A stretch of DNA of 61,009 nucleotides from Diphasiastrum complanatum (GCA_029204225.1 MU833108.1:1-61009), one strand, 5' to 3'. Numbered from the stretch's first letter, positions 9,680 to 23,525 are shown. Made by a program: numbers and translations. Notes: generated by a model from the sequence alone, not told the origin.

Positions 9680-11878
9680 TTGAGCGGTCAAGACCAAGGG
9701 CCTTTTGATAAGGGGTCAGACACGCAGAGCCAAGGCCAAGACACAGGCCCTAGCCATAGTCAAGGGGAAGGTCAAGCCTCCTCATCACGATGCTCGAGAT
9801 CTATATCTGCCAGTCGAGCTATTAGATGCCCAAAGTCCGTGGAGGAGAAAATCAACGAATTCTTATTCAAATATCCCCACGAGTCTTCAAGAGGCGGCTG
9901 GCAGATATCATTTTCAACGCAAACTATCAAGGAAAACAAGATGCAGGCACTCCCCGCTCTCTTGCCACAACTAGAGTGGCGCCAGCAACTATTCGAACGT
10001 GACCCTGCGACCAATATGTGGTCCTCAACAACTTAGGGTAAATTCCCATTTCTTGCCATGCCTACGATGAACCAAATTGGCGGAATGCGGCATCCCACTA
10101 GACAAAATCATGCTATATAACTACAATTGGCCAAAAATCAACTCTGAGAATGGATGGATCACACCTGTAGATGCAACAACTTACACCCGGGACTTGGAAT
10201 ATTTGATGAGTATAGAGACCAAGTGGGATAACTTCCTCCCACCAATCTGTTTTGATCCTAATAAGGCATTGGCCTCAGATCGCATGGAAGATCAGCTGTC
10301 AATTTAGCATCCTATGCATCACTTGCACAACTCTGTAAGGATGCTGCCATGATGGAAATCTCACACGAGATGAAGGATTCTCCCTATCGCTCTGATGAAT
10401 TATTAGATGGGAAATCAGAGGAACAAGAGTCAACAATGGGCGATGATCTAGCAAGAATGGAACCCTATGCAAGGCAACTAAGTGTAGCAAAGTCAAGCAG
10501 ATCGAGTGCAACAAAAGACCAAGAATCTTGCACTTCAAGTTCAGGCTATTCTCAAGCTTATGCTCGCACAGTCAATTTTCTTGAGAAGGATGAATGTACA
10601 TACTGTTTTGGAAATCATCCGAGTGCAAGATGTCCAATCAAGAATCCTCGACATGGACCAAAGGTGGAGCAGAAGGCCCGACAGCCAGATCCAGCGGTTC
10701 AAAGGTTACAAACAGAGTCAAGCCAACAAGGAGCTCACTGGAAGGATGGATGCCAGATTGATCCACCTAAATCGCGAGTTTCATCAGCAAACAGTGGCAA
10801 GGTGGAAGTTTTAGTCATATCATCAGGCATGTCACCAAACTCAATGGAGGACCATAATAGTCTCCCAGTCTATTTTGTGGAAGATCCTAAGGGGAATATA
10901 TTACCAGTGTACGCCTATCAACTTAGAGACGATGGTGTATTGCACTCAGTAAGATGCTACGGATGCAGAGGAAAACATCGTCGAGCCGAATGTCCACATC
11001 GAGGGGATCCATCAACATTCGAACCCTGTTGTGCACAATGCAGAGTTAGTCATCCATGCTGAGATTGCCCGATGAGAAATTCACATATATCCAGGAGGCA
11101 TGTGGCCTATGTAGAGCGACAAAGAAGAAAATCTGGCAAAAGTCCCAAAGTATCCTTGGACAAACAAGTAAACCCATCACATAAGACAGAGATGGTAGAA
11201 TTCATCAAGCCAATGATAGCTAAGGAAGTCAAGAAATTGACAACCAAGGAGTTCCGGCAGGTTCTATCAGGACTCTTGGCACACTCAATGCCGAGATTTA
11301 TTAGTAATGAATTACAAAGGGGACTAGCGTCAACAAGGCAACCTGAAGGCAATTTAGGATAAGGTCCACGGACAAGCTCTAACACGCAGCCTTCAGATGG
11401 GAAGTACAATGACTAGGGGAAGACTAAAGTTGATGATTGCCCTTCAATGAGCAAGATTCAACCAAAGGCTAATTGTTCCACAATTCAACAGACCCCCAAA
11501 TCAATGCCAATTTGGGGTACATCCATATTTCAAAGGCCAAGTCCAAGGAATCCAAGCCCAAATAGGCCTCCAGTCTAGCAAGCACCACCACGTACAACGA
11601 CAATACCTTGTCCTCAATTTGTAAGATTGACTACGGAGGAGAGTATTCAGGTTCAAGCATACCATGAATACCTGGATAGACAAAGTAGTCAAACGAGCAC
11701 GTCGTATCCACATTATGAATTGGGAGAGTCTAGGACATCGGGACCAGTTGTGCCAATCTATGAGGAGCAACATTAACAAGTTTTATCTTGGGATACTTTG
11801 ATGGAATGCCTCGACTATCCAATTTTCGATGAACAGAATTATCCGGAATGGCCAGTAGACCCTTATGGGTATTATTGA
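9680..11878 (+). pseudogene. Gag-like zinc-knuckle protein of the Tat-like family, broken
   Basis: About 730 codons in frame-shifted pieces. An N-terminal Gln/Ser-rich linker and VEEKINEFLFKYPHESSRGGW (split here as a family block, about 9830-9900) match the ORF at 1740-3696; ETKWDNFLPP (10218) matches KWDDCLP there. The C-terminal half holds three zinc knuckles, all CX2CX3HX4C: CTYCFGNHPSARC (about 10597), CYGCRGKHRRAEC (10960) and CAQCRVSHPC-stop-DC (11034), the last cut by TGA. The reading continues with three further stops to a clear end, PVDPYGYY (11876 stop). The shorter-than-canonical spacing is consistent in all three. Probably an RNA-binding retroelement protein; no pol lies next to it. 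Confidence 0.65.
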
Positions 11879-12069
11879 AAATCTGGCAAGTCCGAGTTCT
11901 TGCTGCTCACCATCATCAAATAAAGCCTCAAGTTTTACATAAGCAAATTATATCCACTTTTTTCCTGACACATCCATGTCCCAACAATAAGCAAACGGAC
12001 AACAGTGCTCCTCCATGACAAATGCAAGCATAGTGCCGAGGGACCGGCACTACTTTGGGCCGAGGACCC

Positions 12070-12713
<644 letters not shown>

Positions 12714-13088
12714 GTTGGGATCAAATAGCTTTGGGTAGGCGCTCGAGCCCCCAAAGCCTTCTCAACCTAGGCATTCTCTCTCTTCCTCTCTCTTCATGTT
12801 ATGCAGGTGAAGGCGAGGTTGCCGCTCTTAGCGTTCGGACCTGTATACTACATGTACAACACAACACTATCCTACATGCAGATAGCGCCACGCCCAAACC
12901 ATAGGAACTGACCGTGCTTACACCTCATGGGCAACACCTTGACTCATCAAGTCCCCCGTTCTGTCGACCACCTCGACCGTGGATGCACCCGCACTTACAC
13001 TGTGGGCAGCACAGTGCACAAAAGTTGTCCTGATGAACCTCAAACAATGGCCATCCCTGTGACATCCGCATAGCTGACCGGCCAGTTG

Positions 13089-13590
13089 GCTCTGATACCA
13101 CATGTTGCACAGGCATCCCAAAGAGAGCCAGGAACCACGACTTAGCTTCCCGGCTTTCAACTCTTGTCGTTCGAACCCAGCTGATATACAAGCAGCCAAC
13201 TCAACAACAATGATCAGACTTAACCAACTTGAAATTTGGAAACCAACATTGAGATCCAACTTGGCGGCATGCCAAATCGGGGGTCCCGATGTGGGTGACT
13301 TTCCTCCAAGCAAGCCGCCCGACATACATCAAACTTAACTAACTCAAAGCTTTGTAACAAATGAGTAACATCCATTCCAAGCAAGTCATCTTATTTACAT
13401 CACACTTAACCAACTCAAAGCTTCGTCACGAGCGCTGGAAGCCAACCTGACGCCACACCAGACTGGACATCCATAAACAGATAACTTCCACTCAAGCAAG
13501 CCATCCAACTCAGTCGACAGGTTAGAGCCCGTTCCCCAAGAGCTTAACCCATTCACGTTCATGCAAGGAGCACTCATAATCACAAGCTAG
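13089..13590 (-). mobile_element. Met-tRNA primer-binding site and orphan LTR
   Basis: GCTCTGATACCA (13089-13100) is the complement of a 12-base initiator-Met-tRNA primer-binding site on the minus strand. Two bases beyond it, TGTTGCACAGG (13103) is a plausible LTR edge in TG..CA form. The LTR would run rightwards from 13103; its far edge was not found. 12711-13088 would be the 5' leader of this otherwise lost element. Two imperfect AACTCAAAGCTT-containing repeats occur at 13340 and 13411. Confidence 0.5.
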
Positions 13591-14186
13591 GATCTGTTTC
13601 TGATCTACCAGTGATCTATGTCACATAAACCTTGTTGAATGCTCATTTAGGCTACAATGATGCATAAGCATGACATGACTACTGTCCACATCGATGGATA
13701 GCCCATTTACATACTTGATTACTTCTTGATGAAAGGTTGCCCTCCTGTCCAGGCGAAATGAAAGGAAGTTCACATTTTGTTTCACATAATTATGGCCTAG
13801 AATGGTGCATAACATGTTACAACTAGATACACAACAAGTATACACTCTCTTTATAATGGATAGAATGCCTCTTGAAAAGACTGAGCTTCTCCACACTCCA
13901 AGACAAATGTTTTCATAATACAAGCAAAAGGACTGGCAACTGCAATCTTAATAAGCCGAACTCAGTTGTCTCTAGGTCAGGAATAGGAAAGAAAAGACGA
14001 TTTGCTGGTTAAAAAGGAAAAGAAGGGAAAAATAGTAGCACAAAGAGTGAATTGCTTGTGAAGAGATTAAAATTTTGATGTGCAGGATTATGAAAGGACA
14101 GAAAGAAGAGAAGTTACTATCTTGGCAACCAGACGTCTTCAGCTTAATACTAGCAGTGATACATGGAGTTCTTTCTTACATTTATG
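13591..14186 (+). other. Nothing recognised
   Basis: AT-rich sequence with only short open frames and no motif I can assign. Confidence 0.5.
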
Positions 14187-14946
14187 TCAACTCAAATTGA
14201 GACTTCCAGACTTGGTCTGAATCTCGGGACTCACTTGGATGGTTATCAGGGTAAACACGGTGAGCTTTTCTCTCTTTCTGTTCATTGTCATCAAACCTTT
14301 TATCTTCTTCACGAATGGCATCAAACATAGCAGATTTAAGAGAAAATACTCCTCGCTAGGTTTAAGCTTTTTTTGGATGTGTCTTGGAAGGCCAACTATA
14401 AACCATATGATTTGTTCCTGGTTCCTGAAATGCTTAAAGCACTTGATGTAGTCATGTACGTGTTCATGTTTTTTTATTTTTATATTACTAAGGCATACAA
14501 AGGGGCTTTCCGTGAGTCTAAAAGGTTGGAAGCATTTAATGAAAGACTTTTTCAGTTCTGACCAATCTCGTCGATCATCACGATCGAGGTTAAAAAACCA
14601 CTCTTGTGCTTTATCTACCATGGTCATTGAGAAACGTTGGACTTTTGCATTGTCAGTATATTCTCCATACACTTTGCATGCATTCTCAAAGACTTGTAAA
14701 AATCTATGAGGGTCTACATTATCGTCAGACTCGGGGTGTTCGTTTGTCAGATCTTGCGGCATAGTGAGGATGGTGAACAGTGTGATCGTCAGGATCAGGT
14801 GTCCATCTGGATGGTCTAGGATCTTGGTTTACTTGAGATCTAAGATGATAGGGCTTGTTCTCATCATTTGGATGATTGGGTGGTGTGAACTCATCCATAA
14901 CTTCTTCTGGTAAATTGGCCATGAGAACTGAGTGAATTTGATTCAA
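14187..14946 (-). pseudogene. Ty3/gypsy gag fragment
   Basis: Minus-strand capsid (Retrotrans_gag-like) fragment: DPHRFLQVFENACKVYGE, then KAQEWFFNLDRDDRRDWSEL and KKSFIKCFQPF, the classic Trp-containing gag core. The N-terminal piece (14946-14760) is in another frame (MDEFTPPNHPNDENKPYHLR). The C-terminus is frame-shifted, and no zinc knuckle or pol follows at lower coordinates. A T-run (14957-14977) precedes it. Confidence 0.75.
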
Positions 14947-15289
14947 CTCTTTTTGTTATTTTTTTTTTTTTTTTTGTGAAATATGTGATTGACAATACCT
15001 TACAATAGAATTAGATGTTCAATAACTTCCTCCCCTAAAAAACAACAAAATAGGTGGAGAGCAGTGGGGCAGTGGGTTGTCGTAACCCGCTGGGTATGAA
15101 TCAAATGATGGATTCAGAGACAATGCGTACTAGTAGAAAATCAGTGAATGCAAAAACGCATGCAGGCAAATAGAAATTGCTAGAATCGAAATATAAACTG
15201 TGAAAACAAAATCTTAATCAGACGGAAGAAGATTATCAAGAGCAGCAACACCAATGTTTGTCATTATTCTCTATTGTTCCTCTGGCTGT

Positions 15290-15483
15290 TAGCGCTTATT
15301 CTTTGATTTGCAGTATAGTGGTAATGCAATGGTGATGTACCCTCCTATCAATTAGTACATCTACGACCTGATCTCGATCCTATTGATAGCACTTATTCTT
15401 TGATTTGTAGTATAGTAGTAATACAATGGTGATGTACCCGCCTATCAATTAGTACATCTACAACCTGATCTCGATCCTACTGA
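15290..15483 (+). repeat. 97-bp tandem duplication
   Basis: Two head-to-tail copies, with CTTATTCTTTGATTTG recurring at about 15295 and 15392, about 90% identical by eye. Non-coding; probably within the leader or LTR of the neighbouring minus-strand gag element. Confidence 0.9.
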
Positions 15484-16681
15484 TAATGGATGCTCAACTT
15501 CGATTTGGATCTGTCAGAATTCAAATACCTATGTTCTACAATCTGTTTTAAATGTTTTCTGAGTTCTTACAAATTGCAAACTATTGCTACACTAATCTAA
15601 GTAAGAACAAGGAATGGAATTGGAACTAATCCTATTGAAATCACCAAAATCTACAAAACTGAAACAACTAAGATCTACAATCCTACAAAGTGCTTATTAC
15701 AATTATCACTCAACAATTGTAACAAGAACTCCTCAGGGAGTCAAGCAAAAAGTAGCATCAGATCATAATGGTACTGATCTACCACAAGGCCCTACACATC
15801 TACCTGATCTTAATCACAAATCCAAACTTTAAAGAGAAGAATCAACAACAAAACACATTCATACATCAGTACTCGAACTTAATGCATGAAAATGGAGCAT
15901 ATCTATGGAAATGCAAATAGGAGGATCTTCAATTAACAATGCAACAACATTTCAGTACAATATCTAGTGCTCTGAAACTCATGGAGGAAGTCCAATTGAG
16001 TGAAGAGGGATCTAATGGTTTTTTATTTACAAGTTTTTTAGCTTCAAAATCCGAGTTGTGAGTCATCTCTTATCAATTGGATCAAAAAAGCAAATATTTT
16101 GCACTTTCATCATATTGATGCTACTTGATTTGTGGAGTCTATCACAAGGCATAGTTTTCAATCAATCAAAAGGAAGGTAGATTATTATCTTTGGTACTAT
16201 AATAGTTCGTTCTTAGACTTATTGAGATCTTAGAAATTCAATTTTGGGGTCAGCCCAAATACTTTCATAAGTGCTCATCAAGGAATGCAACTCTAGTCAA
16301 GATTCTGTTCAATTTTTGCTTGATTTGTGAGATAGTTTGGATTGATTATTGCATGATGATTCAACCTGATCTTGTAGGAATCATTTGAAGTGGCATTTAT
16401 GTTCATATGATTCCTTTTGGTTCAGGTTAGGTGAATATTGTATTCTTGTGAAGTCGAGATCAAGGAGGAGGCAATTCTAGATCCAATTTTTATGCAAATT
16501 CAAGCTAGTTTTCATTCTTGTTGACATTAATAGATTTGATTTGGCTTAAGATCATATAGGATCTTATTGAGAGGTTAAGTTTTGAGCTTTCTCAAGTCCC
16601 TAGGTAGTGGGATAACTAGTCTTTCAATCATTTCTATTTTGCATCTATTCATGTGATCAAGATTTTTTTAAAGATAGATAG
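15484..16681 (+). other. Probable leader or LTR zone of the copia element, nothing definite
   Basis: AT-rich, no long ORF. It precedes a copia gag start but shows no clear match to the 3' LTR at 18138 and no Met-tRNA primer site, so the 5' LTR seems lost or too diverged. Confidence 0.4.
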
Positions 16682-17674
16682 ATGGCTTCAATGAATGCAT
16701 ATCTTTTGGATTCACATGATAGATTGAATGCTTCTAATTATTCAATTTGGAAGCTAAGAATGGAATCAATTCTTGTTTTACAAGATCTAATGGATATAGT
16801 GAGTGGTGAAGAGGATGAGCCCATTCACCCTCAAGAAGCTACAAAATACAAAAGGAGGTGCAAGGTTGCTCTCCATTGTATAAAAATGAATGTAGCTAAT
16901 GAAGTTTTTAAGGAGGTAGGTGCTTGCACCTTGACTCAAGAAGCATGGAAAACTCTTCAAAAGATATATAAATCCAAGAATACTTCAAGGTTGGTATCCT
17001 TTAAGAATCGAATCCTTCAATGTTTTCAAGCTAAAGGAGAGAGTGGACATTCATATGTGTTGAGAGTTAAGGACTTAAACAAGGAGCTTGCTTACATAGG
17101 AGATTCCATGAAGGAAAGTGAACTTGTTCAACTAATCTTGAATAGTTTGAGTGTGGATTTTGCTAGCCTAGTGCAAGGCTATGCAATTATGGGCAAGTTG
17201 CCCTCACTTGAAGATCTCCAAGGAGTCCTCATGGCCGAGGAGAGTAGGAGAACACACATCGAGTCAAGGATGGAGATGCTCTCTCTCAATGATGGAGATG
17301 ACAAGGCTCTTTTCATCAAGAGAAAAGGCAAAGGTGCTGCATTCAAGAGGATCCAAGTCAAGGGTGAAGATCAAGAAGGATCTTCAAGTCCAAGCTCGAG
17401 CAAGCCAAGGAAGGATAAGTCAAAGGTCAAGTGCTACTTTTGTAGCAAGATGGGGCATTATGCCTCCGAGTGCTTCAAGAGGAAGCAAGCTCAAGGTCAA
17501 GCAAACCTAGGCCAAAAGGAAGAGGAGAGTTCATATGAAGACTCTCTCATGATGTCAAGTTGTTCATCTTCAAGCATGAGAGGAGAAGCCCCTTGGTGGA
17601 TAGATAGTGGGGCTAGCTCCCACATGACAAGTAAGAGGGAGTATTTTTGTCAAGTCAATTTTTACAGCAAATGA
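16682..17674 (+). pseudogene. Ty1/copia gag-protease start
   Basis: 330 codons open from ATG. Gag comes first: NYSIWKLRMESILVLQDLMD near the N-terminus and LNSLSVDFASLVQGYAIM centrally. The zinc knuckle CYFCSKMGHYASEC (canonical CX2CX4HX4C) is at about residue 250, and the aspartic protease motif WWIDSGASSHMT is at about residue 308. The frame closes 18 residues after the protease motif, and integrase and RT are absent, so the element is internally deleted even though gag itself looks undamaged. It could still supply gag protein if transcribed. Confidence 0.88.
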
Positions 17675-18137
17675 TTATTCTTGTAAGGTAGAAGGCATAG
17701 GATCCATACCTTTATGCTTGGGATTTTCAAGGAGGATCAAGATAGATGGTGTACTTGGAAGGATGCCAAGTTGGAGTTCATTGTTTTGGTGGATAAAGTC
17801 AAGATGGTGATATCTCAAGATTTGGTTGAATTTGCTTCATACAGAAGTTGGATCTTATGGAAAGCTGTCGGCTTTCATGTTTATTTTAAGGAGGAGACTC
17901 ACATTTTGAAATCAAAGGTGTTCATTCAACAATCTACCAAAGACAAAGCTTGGATCTTGAAGACAATCCTTATTGAGCTCTCACTACATTTCAGAACTTG
18001 GTCCTCAAATCATATTCTTATCATGATGAGTGATCATACTCACTCAACAAAGAAAGAACCTGGAAATTATGTTGTTTTTATCCATGTATTAATTATTCAT
18101 CTAGGATAGTCTCATCAAGCTAAATTGTGAGGAGGAG
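17675..18137 (+). other. Copia relic between protease and 3' LTR
   Basis: An open frame at 17714-18109 with weak protein-like composition. Its position suggests compressed remains of protease-pol. It ends in the purine tract GTGAGGAGGAG (18128-18137), a good polypurine tract adjoining the LTR. Confidence 0.45.
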
Positions 18138-18830
18138 TGTTAAAATTTCACAATTCTAGCTTGACCCATTTTGGTCATATTGCTTGTAAATCGTATTATG
18201 GTCATGTGTGGCCTGTCAAACGTGCCAAATAGCATAGGATACTCTTTGTAAGTCTCATTCCTAACCTAGCATAGGAGTGGTACCTTTCGAATGAGTCCAA
18301 ATAGTGCTTTGATAGGCTAGAGAGATTCTAGGAGCTCAAAATAGCATGTTTTTCATTGTTTTGGCTCTCGAGATCTTGACCTCTGAATAGAGTGGATCAA
18401 GTGGATATTTAGGCTAGATGTTATTGTTAGGTTATGATGAATGCATATAAGCCCTAATATGCTCAGATCCGAGCTCCACATGTATAAATATGTGATGGGA
18501 TTTCCATCCAATTATGAGCAAAGTCAAGATTTTCCTTCTTGACTAGTTTGAGTCTATGATTTGATTGATGAATGCTATTGGCCTATGATTTTTTGTGATG
18601 ATTGAATGAGTTTGGAGTTGCAGGTACAGTACACAGGCAGCAGCAGGCCGTACTTTCACACGTGTGAAGAGTTTTGGAGCTAATTCATGGAGTTCAAGCC
18701 AAGATAAGCTAGGAATCAATGCATTGATTAGTAATCTAGCTTCTAGATCTTGTTTGGATCTTAAGTAGGTGCTTTCTCCACCATTTCTAGGATCAAATGG
18801 CATTATTTTGCTGCATTTTTACAAAATATT
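18138..18830 (+). mobile_element. 3' LTR of the copia element
   Basis: Begins TGTTAAAATTTCACAA directly after the polypurine tract. A TATA box (TATAAATATG, about 18483) lies where U3 should end. The right edge is not certain; CA-ending candidates occur near 18800. Confidence 0.65.
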
Positions 18831-18913
18831 CTTGCTCTCTTCTTTGTCCTCGTTCTCTATACTCCATTGCCCCATCATATATCAATATCTCTAGTCCATG
18901 AGGCGAGTTCGGA

Positions 18914-19369
18914 TTGGCTACATGGATTGATGATCACTATGGGTGGTCATCACGTATTGTTGTGCAACTAGTTAACTTAAGCTCATGGGACACTTTACAC
19001 AACGTTTATGATACACAAGATGGGAACAACTTCCGAATTTTTGCACATCCAATTGTAGTTTATGAAATATGTGGTGACTATGCTAGGCAATTCGATTCGA
19101 AATATGTGGTGACTATCCTAGGCAATTTGATTCAAAATACAAGCGACAAGCTTTGTTGTGCATATGTGGTGACTATCCTAGGCAATTTGATTCAAAATAC
19201 AAGTGACAAGATTTGTTGTGCATATGTACGCTCAAAGTATGGCAAGCGTTCAATTTCTGAAAAATATAATGAAAATTGTTACAATAAAAAAAACTATAAA
19301 AATAGAGATATATTTTTGCTTAAACTCATGAAGATGAGACATGTCAGCTTGAGCAAATTGTCACAATAG
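18914..19369 (+). CDS. Hypothetical ORF with internal 20-residue repeat
   Basis: 151 codons, unrecognised. Residues from about 63 repeat VVTILGNLIQNTSDK with a 20-residue period produced by a 60-bp DNA duplication. No signal peptide, domain or splice context is evident, and the flanks are AT-rich repeat DNA. It may be chance: a tandem duplication of a multiple of three bases keeps an accidental frame open. Confidence 0.2.
   Translation: MATWIDDHYGWSSRIVVQLVNLSSWDTLHNVYDTQDGNNFRIFAHPIVVYEICGDYARQFDSKYVVTILGNLIQNTSDKLCCAYVVTILGNLIQNTSDKICCAYVRSKYGKRSISEKYNENCYNKKNYKNRDIFLLKLMKMRHVSLSKLSQ
19070..19222 (+). repeat. 60-bp tandem repeat, two full copies plus a partial
   Basis: TGTGGTGACTATCCTAGGCA starts at 19104 and 19164; a diverged partial copy lies at about 19071. 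The two full units differ at only a few positions. Confidence 0.9.
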
Positions 19370-22300
19370 CTTACCACTTGGTGACAAAGTTAAAAAGTAG
19401 AAGTGTCAAAAATGAAAAGAGCAAACAACATCATTATTAACAAAAAAATTTGTGACTTGTGCACACTGAACGTAAAACATTTAGCCTTTATTTTGAGATG
19501 GTATACATTTACGCGGTTGTTCTATGAATCACAAGTACTTAAATGAGAATTGAAGTTTAGATTCAAATTTATGAATCCTTTTGTTATAGGGGTCGATGCT
19601 TGCATTTGATCAAATGATACTATTACCTCTCTTGACTTGGTACCAACTTAATTTTGGCACTATTTTCTCATCTAGAGGCAATGAGCAATACATCAAGCTT
19701 ATCTCATAAGAAAAAGTTTAAATTTCTTGCTAGAATTGGCATGTACAATATGAATAAATTTAACATGACATGCACGTTGATGTGCTTCCTTTTTAGTATA
19801 TGCTCATGTCACCTTCTTAGTTTTAGCTTAGAATATTAAAGGGGAACAATTAATTCATACGCAAAAATGTGCTCCCTTATCAAGCACTTAAAATTGCATA
19901 GAATTATTTTAAGTTTGTCTATTTTAGTTGATTAAGATTGCAAAGATAGAATGACTGCTATGTTCTAGAAAATTCTTATCAAAGTGTCTTTATTCCGAGT
20001 CAATAATTGCTCTACAGCTCTTTATGTATCTATAATTAGGAGGATCTCATAGCATGTTGTTTCAAGTCGAGATTATTATACTGTCAATTTCATGTAGCAT
20101 AATTTTGTGGTGGATATCTCGAACATATTCCCTTATTATTATCTTCTTTTTAAAAGCAAAACTTAAACTTCCAGCATAGTCACTTTAATAATATCTTATG
20201 TGAATGTTGCATGCATATGAGAGAATTTTTGAGTTTTGAAGGACACCTTAACATATAGATGATATTTATCATTTCTTTTGCAAGCATGTAAAAAAAGCTA
20301 TCATGGAAATGTGTGGCAATGAAACACGTTAAACTATATTATTGAGCGATGTTGAGATTTGATGATATTTGAATGACAAATCTCATGTAAAAAGTTTTGA
20401 AAGCAATTTTCCAATATTTTTAGGACCAATAAGTATCATATATACAATGTTGATTTTGTTACAAAATTCTCTCATACTATATAGCTACAATATGTGTATT
20501 GGCAATGCCATTTTATCCTCATGGTATAATGAGGCAATATTTTGTAGTATATCATTAAATGACTTGAATATATCTCTTTTGATGATGTTGTACTAGAAAT
20601 CTCAATTGAAAAGGTGAAATAAAGAGGAGTGCAACCATTCAAATAAAGTGTTTTTACAAATGAAAGTCTGCATGCATGTGCACACGGGGAGCGTGCGTGC
20701 GTGCACACACACACACACACACACAGTTGAATTTCGCACATGTGGGAGTGCCACAAAGTGTGTTATTGATCTCCAAAGACTTTGTGATTGATTGCACATA
20801 GATCACACATATATTGAAAACCAAGATCTATTCCAATCTAAGGCAAGAGCACATTACTACATGCATAAATCAACCATACAAGTACTTTCACACGTGTAGA
20901 GACTTGTACTACAACAAACTAAGTATTAAAATGTCCTCCTCTCGGGTAGACAGAAAATCCAATCAAGAAAATTCAAGTAGAGAGAGAAAACCAATTTGAC
21001 TCAAAATAGTGTAGAAATCTCATAAATCCAAAAACTCTCATGCCAACACATAGGGATGAGTCACTCACCAAATCTCAACTTGACAAATGTAAGTATCCTA
21101 ACCTAACTCAATCTACATCACTTTCTACTTTTGGCCAAATCAAACCTTTACATGTATACTTGCCTATTTTGTCTCTTACGCCAAAAATGGCCTAATCAAC
21201 ATCAAATACTTGGCTAGATCTCTACTAAGAACTTGAGTACCCCTAACTCAACATGACTAAGATTATTTTGACTATTTTCCACACGTGGGAACATGCTCCA
21301 CATGCGTGATATTTTCTCATAAACAACAATTGTAAAATAACAAAGCTAAATTTTACCAATTTTTCACACTCTTCAAAAACTAGCTTGGTAAGGTAGCAAA
21401 TCAAACAAGGAGCTTGTGAAACTTGTTGAGTGGATCCTTTGGTATGCATGTGATGTGAAGACCAGCCAAGGGATCCTCCATAGCAACAACTTCACCATAT
21501 CCATGATAAGATTTCTTTGGTAGAAATCACTTGCCACCTCCTTTGAAGATCATGCCACCAATTTGCCACCATATCCTTGTGCTTCCTCCATGCTTGATGA
21601 TGATCTTTGATTTGAAAGCTCCACTTGCGTGAAAAAGGCTGCACCATAAAGAGTGAAATCCGAGGCTTCCATGCCTCATAAAGATCATAAAGATCAAGAT
21701 CATAAGATGAGCAAATGTGATGATTATCAAGATTTTCAATTCTATCTTGACTAATCCACATACTATGAACTTTTTTCATGATGAATCTAATCTTGAAATC
21801 AAACACTATCTTGATCTTCTTGAGGCTACATACTTGCTTAAGGATGTAGGTGTCCTTCATGTTCACTTCATCTCAAGAGAGTTTACAAATTCCATCACAA
21901 CACGTAAGAACATGATTTTTCACACTATGAGTAACAAACTCATTCTTGTTGTTACTAGATCTAAGAGCATACATTTGATGACACAGTCTTTTGCTTTCAA
22001 AATGTTTTGGAAACATATCTAAGCCATGAATGACAAGAAATATGTCCATACAATAGGCATCATACAAGACTAGTATTGCCTTTCTTGAACTTTGAAATGT
22101 AGAAATCTCAATAAAGCAAGATGGTACATCAAATAATGGACGATAGGCAAAAGTGAATGCATTGAAGTAGATAAAAAAATTGCCCCTCTTTTCCATGTAT
22201 TGTGAGCCACAAAGACTCGACCTTGCCTCTTGAAGATCTAACCATGTGTTGAGAAGCCTCCTCCTCAAGCCTTGGCAAATCTTCATCATACACTTGGATT

Positions 22301-23525
22301 TTTGGTAGATTTGAGAATCCTACCATCATCCCCTTGATTGAGATTAGATCCTCCTTACTCCTTATATGCAAAGGAATTTTGGCAAAGCATATGGACCTAA
22401 AGATCCCCAAAGTATCAACTATTGCAATCGTCATATCAAGCACAATTGATAAAAGATACCTCCAATTGAATTTAGTCTTCAAATAAGAAGTCACATAAAA
22501 TGGCACCATCTTTGCTTCTACATGATGAAATAAGATCATCCAATTGAACAAGATAAGAGAATTGATGAGAAGTAGACCTCCTTGGCAATTATTATAACTC
22601 TCCATGTGCTAGTGTGATTATCCTAAATTATCATCATCTTGAGCTATGATAGTAATAGAAATGACATGAGAATGCAGTGATCTCCTCTCATTTTGCCTCA
22701 GACTTGCCTTGGCGAAGTGGTGAAGAGTAGAAACGTAATGTATGAGCCTTGCTAGTAGCGAGGAACTGCATGTTGTCAATTAATTGTTGATGTGGATGCA
22801 ATGTTGCCATAGCTCTTTTACTGCCAGAGTGAATCATGTAATGATGGCATGGATTTAGCAAAGAAAAATTATATGTTGTTATGATCTACCTCCATGATAT
22901 TGGCTACAAACATGTTCATGACAATACATCACAATAACATAACAACACAAAAGTCATCTCACCTTTATGAGCTCACATAACAACAGCCATTCACCATCCT
23001 ATCATGATGCATGTTAAGTGTAGCCCCAAGTAGGATTATTAGTAGTTTAGGAGCCAGGGACTCCTTGTTTTTCATGTGTAAAATCATGGATAATCTGAAT
23101 CCTTCACACAAATGTTCTTGTATTTTTTTCAACACACTGCAAAAATATTCTATTCACAGTCTACAATTCTCGATAGCCTCATAAATGAACGTGAAATCAC
23201 AGCAGGTATTGCTATTATCACATTTTTCATAAGCAGCAAATCCTATTGCAAATTCGATATCGCAACCTTCACTATCGCGTGGTATCGCACATATTGCATC
23301 TTATTGAAGATAGAACGACTACTTCACTATCGCACATATTGCATATTTTTTTGAAGGACAATTTCTATAGTTATTGCTGCATTATTGCATGATAAATCTC
23401 TAGTAGTCAATCAGTTATTGTTTAATTAATTTTGCTTGTACTGAATCGTCATTTGAGCATGCACGCACGCACACACCCGAGATATATTGAGTACACTTTA
23501 CGAAGTGAGAGATGAAATTCGAAGC
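19370..23525 (+). other. Unassigned AT-rich stretch
   Basis: About 4 kb without a recognisable gene. It contains a short (CA)n at 20703-20724. There are longish but featureless minus-strand frames at 21492-22605 (up to 158 codons, low complexity, no known motif), which I do not call as genes. It could be old transposon DNA beyond recognition by eye. Confidence 0.4.

Noticed and set aside
21492-22605. Minus-strand frames of up to 158 codons
   Set aside because: No recognisable motif, poor composition, overlapping frames on the other strand; not reported as genes.
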